Shown here piece by piece: positions 48,501 through 58,300 of a stretch of DNA of 64,000 nucleotides. The position numbers and the translations under genes were made by a program. How positions within the stretch are numbered: position 1 is the first letter of the stretch; every line of letters starts with the position of its first letter. The DNA comes from Owenia fusiformis (Eukaryota; Annelida; Polychaeta; Sabellida; Oweniidae). The notes under the pieces were generated by a model, which ran no database searches, was not told the DNA's origin, and saw only the letters and a program-made list of their open reading frames with translations. Location of the stretch: positions 32,425,151-32,489,150 of the forward strand of contig CAIIXF020000003.1 in NCBI GenBank assembly GCA_903813345.2, in the 5' to 3' direction.

Positions 48501-49954
48501 AGTGCCGTAACAATGAGATCTTCAAGTAGCTTAGTTGATTCAAGTGGTCACAAAATAAAATCAAGGGAATCTCGAAACTCCTCTCCTCCTACACCAGAAT
48601 TAAAAACAAAAACTAAAAACAGTTCACAATCAAGAAACCAGTTGGATAACTCGTTATCTGATTTGCCTAAACCAAGAAAAATTCTGAAAAAGAACACTCA
48701 AACAAGGGGATCTAGAACCAGTAAGGATATTTCAGCCTCTGATAATTATGAAACTGAAATGGGTACAAGCAGTAGAGAATCTAGAAACTGTACATCAACA
48801 AGGGCATCTAGAAACTACATTAATGATTCCTCTGAATCTGATACAGAACCTTACTCTAGTAACATCTTAAAACATAATGAATCTTGTAAACCTAACACAG
48901 ATTGTGTGGATAGAATATCTAGAAACAATACCAAAACAAGGGCATCTAGAAACCTCTTAGACTCCTCAAGTTCTGAAGAGCCAAATACCAGAAAACTTAG
49001 AAAAGTTTCAAAAACCCATACATCCAGTACATTCAATAAAGACCTTGTCATTAAAGAGTCTAGAAACCCCACCCAAACAAGGATATCTAGAAACTACTCC
49101 TCTGATTCTGATAAAGAACTGAATAAAAGAAAAACTAGAAACTGCTCAAAACTCCAAGAACATTATAGAGAATCTAAAAACTGTACCAAGACAAGAACAT
49201 CAAATAACTGCAAAAATGATTCTGATTCTGATACAGGGTCAAATACAAGAAAAAACCAAAAGAACTCAAAACTTCAAGACCCTAGTGAATCTAATAACGA
49301 AACTGCCTTTAAAGAATCTAGAGACTTTACCCAAACGAGAGCATCTAGAAACCGAATGGAGAACATGTCAGATTCTGAGTCTAATACAATGTCCAGGGAA
49401 ACAGTCTCAAAACTTGGAAAACCTTGCAAATCCAACGTGGATAGTGCCATCAGAGAATCTATACACTCTACTCGAACAAGGTCATCTAAAAATCGCATCG
49501 CTGACTCATCCTCGGATTCTGACAATGAACCCAATACCAGAACAACTAGAAACATTTCGAAGCTTCAAGAATCAAGTAGATTCATCAAAGAATCTAGAAA
49601 CCCTACTGAAACAAGAGCATCTAGACACCATAAGGCAGACAATAGGAGCGACTTAAAGGAAATGCAGGTGCGTATTTGCATGAGATAATAATGAAAGATT
49701 GATAGTGGATACAGACTCCTACTGCTCTATAGAAATAATTCAGACTACCTGTCCAGTTTTGATAAATTCTCTGTTCGTTTATGCATTTTTACAATCTGAA
49801 ATATCAATTTGAAAAATATGTTTATTCAAGTTTTGTATTTATGTATTTCTAGACACAGCTTAAGAGTCGTCTAACCAGACAACAGAGAGCGCTACTGGAG
49901 CTTAAATTTCCAATTCAACTTGCCAACAAAATGAAGAAATATTTATCAAACTGA
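39401..49954 (+). CDS. Large disordered Ser/Arg/Asp-rich protein with C-terminal TRxSRN modules (11 exons)
   Basis: Eleven exons (39401-39514, 39997-40115, 40507-40591, 41048-41136, 41413-41466, 42680-42771, 43102-43251, 43672-43752, 44105-45105, 45360-49667, 49853-49954) join without a phase break into 6195 nt (2064 residues plus TGA). Residues 1-155, spread over five exons, look folded and Trp-containing. They end SKAVEVWAKWK, faintly like a TFIIS-N/LW domain end. From about 160 on the chain is almost wholly low-complexity and polar, with SP/TP sites (residues about 595-780), basic patches (SRKRRRLF), a short helical segment (ERMEELQRKLKEEKRRHELE) and a modular tail (about 1710-2028). The last 33 residues are again ordered-looking (RLTRQQRALLELKFP). 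This suggests a phosphorylated nuclear or chromatin-associated scaffold, which is inference. I do not recognise the family. Confidence 0.8.
39997..40115 (+). CDS. Large disordered protein, exon 2
   Basis: Acceptor accttttccag. Encodes HLSGPTDNGEVTKLLTEI to AMEEFS, with donor tcaca|gtaag leaving two bases. Confidence 0.8.
40507..40591 (+). CDS. Large disordered protein, exon 3
   Basis: Acceptor ttatttctag. Encodes DQESQPDWDSARIILKNF to RPLANQ and ends at a phase-0 donor cag|gtacat. Confidence 0.8.
41048..41136 (+). CDS. Large disordered protein, exon 4
   Basis: Acceptor gaatttttccag. Encodes NQVEFFLTVKAFTVWALQ to STFD plus two bases. Donor gattg|gtcagt. Confidence 0.75.
41413..41466 (+). CDS. 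Large disordered protein, exon 5
   Basis: 54-nt micro-exon between ttgatatttcag and gtaagt, encoding MENKDVKSKAVEVWAKW and completing split codons at both sides. Confidence 0.75.
41620..42317. mobile_element. 698-bp MITE with long inverted ends and TA flanks
   Basis: Lies in the intron between exons 5 and 6. The left end TACTGTACGCCCGGTATTAT continues TCGCG. The right end is its complement (CGCGAATAATACCGGGCGTA then CAGTA). TA duplications are at 41618-41619 and 42318-42319. Subterminal TTTCGCGAA/TTCGCG words repeat on both sides and make it locally CpG-rich in an AT-rich intron. No transposase frame. Tc1/mariner-type mobilisation is inferred from the TA. Confidence 0.8.
42680..42771 (+). 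CDS. Large disordered protein, exon 6
   Basis: Acceptor caatgatttcag. Encodes AEQQEESTCGTEPSISDLL to QSQDDL. Strong donor G|gtaagt. Confidence 0.8.
43102..43251 (+). CDS. Large disordered protein, exon 7
   Basis: Acceptor attgtatctctag. Encodes PAENLLDREVSGLTNIG to NTLKAIE. Donor aag|gtaagt. Antisense frame 42965-43213 is a shadow. Confidence 0.8.
43672..43752 (+). CDS. Large disordered protein, exon 8
   Basis: Acceptor ctgtgtttcag. Encodes VWHGDSPPEGDLSVENIA to QHNQ, with donor aag|gtttgc. Two antisense frames here are shadows. Confidence 0.75.
44105..45105 (+). CDS. Large disordered protein, exon 9
   Basis: 1001 nt after acceptor tgaattttccag, ending at phase-0 donor cag|gtttgt. Encodes a polar segment with a short Q-D-P repeat (SQDPHSQDPQSRNPQTGDP) around residue 430 and SP sites at the end (SLSPMEMSCSHRDSP). 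Confidence 0.85.
45360..49667 (+). CDS. Large disordered protein, giant exon 10
   Basis: 4308 nt, 1436 codons in one frame between acceptor tttttttccag and donor cag|gtgcgt. Contains the SP/TP-rich stretch (SPRAQSPRSNTSRTNSPRT), a basic nuclear-localisation-like patch (RKRRRLF), a Glu/Arg helix, Ser clusters and, at the end, the TRxSRN modules. An uninterrupted frame this long in AT-rich DNA is very strong evidence of coding. All minus-strand and other-frame ORFs over it are shadows. Confidence 0.95.
48690..49640 (+). repeat. Coding repeat: about eight TRxSRN modules of 37-47 residues
   Basis: Successive units each begin TRASRN or a variant (TRISRN, TRTSNN, TRSSKN, TRASRH). Each passes a Ser/Asp run (DSSSDSD, NDSDSDT), then an NTRKxRxxSKLQ stretch, and ends ESRNPTQ or ESKNCTK. 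Identity between units is partial at DNA level, so the array is old but in-frame throughout. Confidence 0.85.
49853..49954 (+). CDS. Large disordered protein, terminal exon 11
   Basis: Acceptor tttatgtatttctag, phase 0. Encodes TQLKSRLTRQQRALLELKF to MKKYLSN and TGA at 49952-49954. The basic, helical look suggests a conserved C-terminal motif. Confidence 0.8.
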   Translation, partial: TQLKSRLTRQQRALLELKFPIQLANKMKKYLSN

Positions 49955-50187
49955 CTAAACTAGAATAGTACATCACACAAACAATTAAGGATGGTGTTTT
50001 CAGTTATTCCCAAGGTTAGGCTGCACCGCATGGTGTTCCAGTAGAATGTGCAGACAATCATCAATGGGACATTTTGTTACTCATGAGCTGAGATTGCTCC
50101 TACACTACCTGAGTATAGATGTCTACTGGTATAGAAGAGAGATGTTCATGAGGAGTGTCCACTCATTGAATGTTGAGTGTTTGGTTT

Positions 50188-50317
50188 CAGGCCCATAGCC
50201 AGCTTTTGCCAAGGGGGTTGACAATTTGGCCCAAAAACACTTGAAAAGTACTCAAAATGGTGAAATAGTAGCATGGTTTTGAAAGTACTTGAACCCCCAC
50301 CCCTGGCTGTAGGTCTG
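50188..50317 (+). mobile_element. 130-bp hairpin-ended repeat (CAGGCCC family)
   Basis: The left end caggcccatagccag pairs with the right end ctggctgtaggtctg (12 of 15 bases). The interior matches the copy at 35762. Likely a tiny non-autonomous DNA element, sitting in the 3' UTR of the preceding gene. Confidence 0.65.
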
Positions 50318-50798
50318 AGTTCGATTTGATTTGATTTGAAAACGTTAATGTACCAGAAGTCATTTTCACAACATTCCTGACATCTATATGCACTGTATAC
50401 TGAAGCACATAAATGAGTGGTTTATTTTCTTTTACATTTAAATGATAAATACCGATGACATGAAATGTGACATAAAAATGATACTAATATTTTTGAATTG
50501 CAACCTGATGTTTATTTGATGAAATTATTTTTGCCATTATCTGTTATCCTAGTCGTAAAGTACAGGCAAATAATTTTTATTACTAGCTTTGGATGTAGGG
50601 ATCTTAGTTTGGTTTTCTCCTTGCACATTTTAGTATTTGTTGTATTGCAGTTTACACCAGAGATGTTTTTATATTGTGTCATTTTGAGCTTGTATTTTTC
50701 CATACTGTATGTAAGGAACTATATGCAATCGGGGAATAGGAATGATTATATTTACAGTTGTTAGAAGCATTTTGATATGTGGATCATAACGCTGTTTT

Positions 50799-50804
50799 AA
50801 TAAA
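50799..50804 (+). terminator. Polyadenylation signal AATAAA
   Basis: Canonical hexamer about 845 bases after the stop of the large-protein gene. It is the first convincing one downstream. Confidence 0.55.
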
Positions 50805-52622
50805 GTTATAAACATGGCTTGTTTGGTACAAAACTATGCATGATAAAAAATTTTAAAAAAAAAGATTGTAATTACAAAAAAAGTAAAAGTGGTCCGCGGG
50901 TCAGCAAATTGTGACTGATGTTAATCTGAAAATTTCCTGCCAAAACATATTCATCTTGCCTAGATGGTTGCTTCAAACTACTTGTACTAGAGGCAGAACA
51001 ATACTCTTGAAGTCATTTATCCAGAAGTATTCTTCATTGCTGAGAGGATCATTTCATTTATAATTGTTTCCATTAGCCTGGACGCACATGCGTTGATGAC
51101 AAACTTAGTCCATAAAGATGTATTCCATTCCTCCCTTTGGTATCCCTTGAAGATTTGCTGAAGCCGTTGAAATCAGTCCCTTATCGGAATCAAACTTATG
51201 ACCTCTCATATAATGCTTTAGCACCCAAAATGTAGCGAAGCCTAAAGGTGCTTCATCTGGTGAATATTGTCTGGTGAATATGGGGCAGTAAAAGCTTGTA
51301 TGAACCCTAATTCGTCAACAGTACTATGGGCAGCTTGAGTAATGGGAAGGAGTATGGTCATAAAAGAAGATAACTCCCCGCTATTTTGAGTCATGATTTT
51401 GACTTTGAGAGTCTGACGAATAATAAGAAAATAGAGCAAAGTACACTATTATATATCACAATACAGGTGTTACTTTAGAAACTAAAGCAAGAAGTATTTG
51501 AAAATATGAAAAATCACAGAAATATGTCCACCAAATAGGTATTTATAAACCATATTTTTGGATCAAGCAAAATTTGAATTCATTTTTATTTTACTTGACC
51601 CGCTACGCCATTTGTCATGTTGCTATAGTAACGACAATTATCCATTGTGACATCAGATGACAATGAGACTGATTTATCCCACCCAAAATTACATTCCCTA
51701 TTTACCTTGAAGATTTCAAGTAAATTGGTTGAAAACTAATGAAATGACATATTACATATGCTCCTGATTGTATTTATTATAAATAGTGTACTTTAAGATA
51801 GAAGCCAGTTACTAAATACGGGTATTGACTATTTGGATTCTAGTTAATTAGTACAGTAGTAGTGTATTTACTTTGACTTTATACAAATCTGTAGAAGAAA
51901 AATGTTGGGTGTAAAGTCTGTTTTGGGGTATTTAAAAGTATATTTTTAGTACAACCTATTGACAATTTATATCATGTAGTATAAATCAAGAACCATCAGT
52001 CATTCTGACATTCTATTTCTAGCCATATCCCACAGGATGGTTAAATTAGCTGATAAGCTTTCAAGTTTGTGAGTAAATAAATGAGGCATGTGGGTGTATC
52101 ATTATCAGATGATTGCCAAATTTTGCTTAACAGATTCACTTGACAGGGTTGCCACTTGTTGAATGTTTAAATGGTCATTGAATTTTTGAGTTGAGGAAAT
52201 TTGAGTGACATTTTGAAAAGTTTAAAACTAAACCACAAGCTGAAGTTGTATAGTACTATGAAATGCGAAATCATAATAATGTTATCAGTGGACATGTATG
52301 TTGCCTCTTTTAATCAAGAAAAAAATATTTTGTTAGGGAACTTCACGCTTGAACTAAGGAAAAGTCAGGGAATTTTGATTGGACAATGTGGGAACCCTTT
52401 TATTTAGAACTAAACAATTCAAGCTTGCCCTGGTAGTAAAAGTTATGGACGAAACATGCTAAAAAAACATCAACTTCTGTATATAATGTACATATGTACA
52501 TATACATGTAGGTCATTTAGGTTAATTTATTATATGTATATGTGGTGATTATTGTAATAAACAGAGGTTTTTGTAGCTTAAATAAATTGCATTTCTGTTG
52601 ATTTTTTATTTCAATGCATATG

Positions 52623-52969
52623 CAGTAAAACCTGTCCAACTTGAATGCTTATGGGACCAGCCAAAAGTGTGCCGATTATGATAGGTGTAGAAGGGTAGGT
52701 GGTTCTATCAAATTTTGGTCCTACTCTCTATTGAATTATATGGTGACCTAATTACAATTATTTTCCTCATTATTCATACACAGTCAGGGCCAGTAAGGGC
52801 CGCAAGGAAAGGGGACCATAATCCCCAGGGGACCATAATTTCTTTTACAGGGGTTCACGTTTCAAGGTTTTATAAATGTGTAAGTCAATGAGTATCTCTG
52901 GGACTGAGAAAGTGTTCACATTGAGAGGTGTTTGGATAAGAGAGGTATTTGGATATACAGGTTTCACTG
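52623..52969. mobile_element. 347-bp MITE of the CAGTAAAACC family
   Basis: Ends CAGTAAAACCTGT and ACAGGTTTCACTG, with subterminal gtgttcacattgagaggtg near the right end. This is the longest two-ended copy of the family in the window. The target duplication is not clean. Confidence 0.7.
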
Positions 52970-53864
52970 TATATGAGAATACCAATGTGCTGCATGCTTC
53001 ACATCTATAATGTTCCCACTTGTTCAGATTCAATGGGAGTCAATATGACTTTCTATATCTGGCCGCACTTGACGTAATGACCTTGTATGACTATTATTGT
53101 AGGTGAGATAGACGGTTGCAACAGAAGCATTGTGACCTGATTCAAAAACAACAGGCAATCAGTAAAACTGAGTTGAAAATATTTGGTTTAAAATTGTATT
53201 TTTGTATAAAAACGATATATTATAGCACTGTCCGTTTATGTGACCTTTAACTTTCAGACATTAAAATGTGACCTTTAGAGCTTTAAAGACTCAATTTGGT
53301 ACATCTATTATATAATGGCCTTGATATTTAAATTCAATATCCATATTTAACTGACATAATACATCATTGGTCCAATGTTCTTTTACCTCTTTTGAGACAA
53401 ATAAGGTTTTTACCCTCAAAACATTTTTTACAATATACAAATCAGTATAATTTATAGTGTTCCCAAATCAGATAATATATGTTGCAATTGATGTTGAGAA
53501 GCAACAGTGTCAGTTCCAGCTTCCCTTGCTGACCCCATTGCTTGAGATCTTATGAAATTTTTTAAAGCAATTCTTATGCAATGACCTTTTACCACAATAT
53601 TTGCCGACTTGAAATACTATACATATGTTTAAAGATCTTGTACTTTAAAAATAAAGACAGTGTGCGTCAGCTACAAGGATTCCAGAACATATCAAACTGA
53701 GATAACAAACTTTTCACTCTGAACCACGTTCGGTAAAATTCTGTAGTATTTTGTCGTTCGGTGTTTTGATGAAACTGATAATTTGTTTTTTAACTTTTTG
53801 CAAGATCCTATTCGATTTCTAGTTTCACAAACTACCTTTGAAGTAATAATATTATATAATTTTA

Positions 53865-54146
53865 GTGACAAGCTTACTTATTCATAGATTCTACAGGATA
53901 AATGCCATAACTATTTGTGCCGCTATTTACATGGAAAAGGGTAAGCAATTTATTTTTTTCTGTTTTGGAAAACCACTTCCGGGGTTTTTAAGTTTCATTT
54001 TTTCATTTCATTTCACAGGCCCCAGTATCCCCACACTGAAAGCAAAGCAAAGCAGATCTTCTTATGTATTTAAAGGGCTTAAAGGGCTTAATCGTTCTAA
54101 TTCGACTGCTAAAAGGTGGCGATACTGGTGCCTGTGTTTCATTTGA
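53865..54146 (+). CDS. Weak candidate small protein ending KRWRYWCLCFI
   Basis: A 93-codon frame whose first residue is not ATG-encoded. A 78-nt segment within it (53941-54018) has a good donor (agg|gtaagc) and a pyrimidine-rich acceptor (catttcatttcacag). Its length is divisible by three, so the frame survives with or without splicing. From the internal ATG the spliced product would be about 45 residues (MEKGPSIPTLKAKQS...). The basic, aromatic, Cys-containing C-terminus is unusual, but there is no family support and it may be chance. Confidence 0.2.
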   Translation: MTSLLIHRFYRINAITICAAIYMEKGKQFIFFCFGKPLPGFLSFIFSFHFTGPSIPTLKAKQSRSSYVFKGLKGLNRSNSTAKRWRYWCLCFI

Positions 54147-55214
54147 GTTACAAATCTCACACAGACACATAGGGCATATACGTGTGGTAGGATTATGTAA
54201 CTTGTTATCCTAAGGTAGAAACAGCTCCCCGTATACTCTGACAGGAACTGGTATCTTTATCCTGGCTTGGACTACAAACAGTTCAAGTCAGGCCTTTTAT
54301 CGAGTTATAATATCACTCTGGTAATCAACTTCTCTCAAATGATCCCAGCGCAAGTGGGAAGTTCCCCATAATACTGTATATATTTCAATAAAACCCCGGT
54401 AATATGATGGAGAACTTCTCACCCTCCATGTCCCAGTGAAATAATCCACAGGAAATTTCAACTACAGTATTCGGAACTGATTCTGAATTATTCCCTAAAC
54501 TTGTAAAAACATACATGTAGATGTCTTCTTCTGTGTTTAACATTTCAAACTAGAGTGATTTGGATAATGATCTTTCGAACACCTGTGTGCCCACGAAGGG
54601 ATACCCTCGCACCTATCGGGATTGCTCCATTGGATTCTCGAAAAAAATTGTAGCACCCTTGAGAAAATTGTACTTCTTATTTCATGAATATTGGGAGATA
54701 TATGCTAGGAGCCTAGGATGTTACATGTATATATGAGCATGAAGCTATTGAAATATCCAAACCTTGAATTAAAAATTGAATGTACTATTATACGGAAAAG
54801 TTCATAATCGGACTCCTGTATCAACTGGTATCTGGTATTTATTGATGGCAAAACCTGGAAGGTTCGGTCACCAATCGATCGTCAGGTGTTGATACAGGTT
54901 CCTGTGAAGTAATCTAATTATAGATTTTAACTTCCACTCTACTTCTAGGTCAGCGTTTGCTGTTTATACAAGTACTGTAGATCCTATGCACTGATTATTC
55001 GTTTGCCACTGAAAAACCATGAGCCTTCAAGATGGAACTGGATCTGGATTTCCTTTATTTAATTGTAAATAAATGAAACGTTTAACTTTAGTTAACTTTA
55101 AAACTTAAGAAGCTGTCAGTCATTTACTGATGTTAATTCCAGTTTGCCATTGACATCTGCAGTCATTTACTCAAACAAGTGACTCAAGCCATCACCGAGG
55201 GTCATTACAAAATA

Positions 55215-55358
55215 ATGGCCGTTCCAGCAGGCACCAACCAATGTCTCTCCCGTGTAGAGATCAGAATCTCATGTAGCCACCTAGTGGGCAAAGATGTACT
55301 CAGTAAGTCTGACCCCTGTGCTGTGGTGATGATGGAAACAAAAGGGAAATACCATGAG
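55215..55358 (+). CDS. Copine coding exon 1 (C2A start)
   Basis: 48 codons, [20 protein letters not shown] to KGKYHE, phase-0 donor gag|gtaaag. In-frame codons upstream of the ATG have no ATG, so this is the start. Confidence 0.9.
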
Positions 55359-58300
55359 GTAAAGCGATTCATTCATCATATGCCTTTATAATAGTCTTGC
55401 ATCAAGACCTTTTGAAGCAATAATGATCATGTACATTTAGATGGGATTTTTCTTAAAATGGGACTCTGGGCATAGTGGGACTCCATCATGTCCATGGGAC
55501 TTTGGTAAATAGGTTCCGTGATCAGGTCCCAGAAAGCCATATTTTGGGACTCTTTGGGAACCCCATGGCTCAAAGCTTTATGCCATTGGAACCTGATGTC
55601 CTGCCTGATGTACAGTATATTCCATGTCGCAAGTGGAATATTCCTCATTGGTTTATGTTGGACTTTAGTAGGATAGAGGAGATTTTTCTCAAAAAGCTAT
55701 AATTGTTGATTGAAATTTTATTGAGATAATACGGTATCTTATATTTTTGTTCTACCTTTGTTATTGACTTGCAATAAAGTGCAACCTAATTTATGTTTCA
55801 GATAGGAAGAACAGAACAAATAAAAAACTGCCACGATCCTGAGTTCACTAAAACGTTTGAAGTTGATTACTTTTTTGAGGAAGTGCAGAAATTAAGGATT
55901 GCAGTTTATGATATTGACAACCAAACTTCTCGGCTGGATGATGATGATTTCCTGGGGCAACTGGACTGCACTCTGGGACAGGTATACGCTTTTAATAGTT
56001 AAATTATGCTTCTTTAAGATATATTCACATGTTCTGAACTTCTAATAACTTCCTTATTCATAGTCCTATGTCATTTTGAGGTACAAACAGCTTATTCCAT
56101 TCATGGTCTACAACTTTCAGTTTTGTACAAAGTATGCATGAATATATCAGAATATATGATAGATTATTAATTGAATGTTAATATTCTAAATGTATACTAC
56201 ATTTACAGCACATGGGATCAATATGCAAGCCTACATACATGTTATTTGTTCTACTCTGCCTACCTAAATGCTATATTTCGTATAAACTTTAATACTTTGT
56301 CACGATTTCAGGTTGTCTCCAACAGTCCATTTACCAGACCTCTACAAGTGAAACAGAAATCTGATAAGAAAAGTACAATCACAGTAAGTGACATAAAAAG
56401 GGAATTTTTTCATTTGTGTCTAAAATGTAATCAGCCATTCAAAGGTTTATATAAGTCCCACCACATACATGTACGAGTAAGAAGGGGTAGCAATTTTGAT
56501 AAATTAAAAATCAGTCTATCAAATTTCCACACCCTGGGAGCAATAATAGCTGGTCACATAAAATAAATTATATTGAGAAAGTCAATTTCAAAAGTCTATA
56601 CTCCCAGGGCGATTTACTCTGTCTAAATTCCACAACTCCAATGTCGAATTCCAAACCTTTTATATGTACAGTACTTATAGTGCTATGATATTAGTTACAA
56701 AAATACATTTATTAGTGAATTGTGGTATATGAAATACAGTACTTATAGTACTATAAGTTACAAAAATACATTTATTACTCAGTGAATTGTGGAATATGAT
56801 ATATGTATTTATTTCCAAAAACACTTCTGCCAAAAGTATAGGGTGGGTCATATAATAGGTTTTGGGGATATAAACCTGTGTATAATAAGATTTCAGTTCA
56901 GTTCACCTGTTTAATCCTCTTCATAAAATAACCTATGAACTACATGACTGCCATCTTTATATGAGATTCAAAACTAGGTGGGAAGAAACTTTGAGCTATT
57001 CTTGAGCTACTGATACATCGAGTACTATCTGGCCTTGATTTGTGCTTATGCTTGCTAAAATTTCTATATACACTTATGGAGGGGAGCATACCTCTTTGAA
57101 TAAGTACTTTACATGTTTATCGCCAGATATTTGCTGAAGAGATACAAGGGAGCAATGATGTGGTACAGCTGTCATTCCGGGCTGAAAAACTTGACAAGAA
57201 GGACTTCCTCAGCAAATCTGACCCTTACCTAGAATTCTGCCGTGAAGCTGCTAATGGGAAATGGGTGGTCGTACACAGAACTGAGGTACCATTTGTTTGT
57301 TTATTTGTTGCTATGGTATAATGCCATATAAAATGTTGAGATGTAGGAAATAGTAAATCCTGTTTTATCTGAATGTATCTGGAACAGACCCAAAGTGTAT
57401 GAATAGGCAGATGCTCACATATCAAGGATATTGAGCATGGAAGTCTCTGCCAGAGATCAAATGTGATCAAAAAGCATTCACATTGAGAAATGTTCAGAGT
57501 AGAGAAATGTTCAGATATACAGGTTTTACTGCACCATACTTAAGTCTCCAACTTTTTGTGGCAGCCGTCATCAGTTGGTGTTCGGTGTTTGGTGTCTGTA
57601 ACAAACGTTGGTGGTGACGTTTTGTGTGTAAATGCTTTGTTTTAATCTGCCATTGCCATTTAAAGTTAAAAACTTTGAAATGTAAACACTTGTACCAATC
57701 TGAGTAATTTTGGCTTGTCCCAGCAGAATTAGGATTAGACAGGATTTATTTTATGTTTTTAATCTTTAGAAAAAGTTTCAATTCTGTTTTTAGGTGGTTG
57801 ATAATAACCTTAATCCCCAATGGAAGCCATTTGAACTACCAATCAGAACGCTGTGTGGAGGCCACTATGATAAAGTAATAAAGGTTAGTAAAAGATGCTT
57901 AATGTCATTGTGCAGCATACCGTGATCTTTTAGACCAGGTTGTGTTTTAGTAAAACATCTGTGTGAGCATATTAATTGCTAGAAATGAAACATGACATCA
58001 TAGTATTGTCATGGTTATTAATCAAAGCAGATTAATGTCCTCCAAAAATGATAGTCCACCTTTTATATAACCAACCACCCCTGGTTGATTATAACCTTAT
58101 AAAGAAAATAGTTATTATTAAGTCACTATACAATTCAGTAGAGGAGGACATTAATAAATCAGAACTAAATGAATGTCCACATTGACAGTGAACTTAGACT
58201 ATGTGATATGAATAATTCATATTCAATTGCCATTGTTGAGAACTGACAATATACTTATAAATGTGCGAAAATCAATCATACATACGCACTATAGTATTGT

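Larger units (their letters stand above)
49955..50804 (+). other. 3' untranslated region of the large-protein gene
   Basis: Runs from the TGA to an AATAAA at 50799-50804. A CAGGCCC-type mobile repeat (50188-50317) is inserted within it. The 88-codon frame at 50498 is Leu/Ile/Phe-rich without supporting features. Confidence 0.6.
50805..55142. other. Intergenic region before the copine gene
   Basis: About 4.3 kb. It contains a CAGTAAAACC-family MITE (52623-52969) and one weak short-ORF candidate (53865-54146). No other exon-like segment was seen. Non-coding first exons of the copine gene may lie here. Confidence 0.5.

Noticed and set aside
45749-49656. Multiple frames antisense or out of frame to the giant exon
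   Set aside because: The 1436-codon frame with consistent splice phase explains the region. The others are shadows of biased composition.
50498-50764. 88-codon hydrophobic frame in the 3' UTR of the large gene
   Set aside because: Leu/Ile/Phe/Val-rich AT-driven composition, with no Kozak or conservation evidence. It precedes the polyadenylation signal of the upstream gene.
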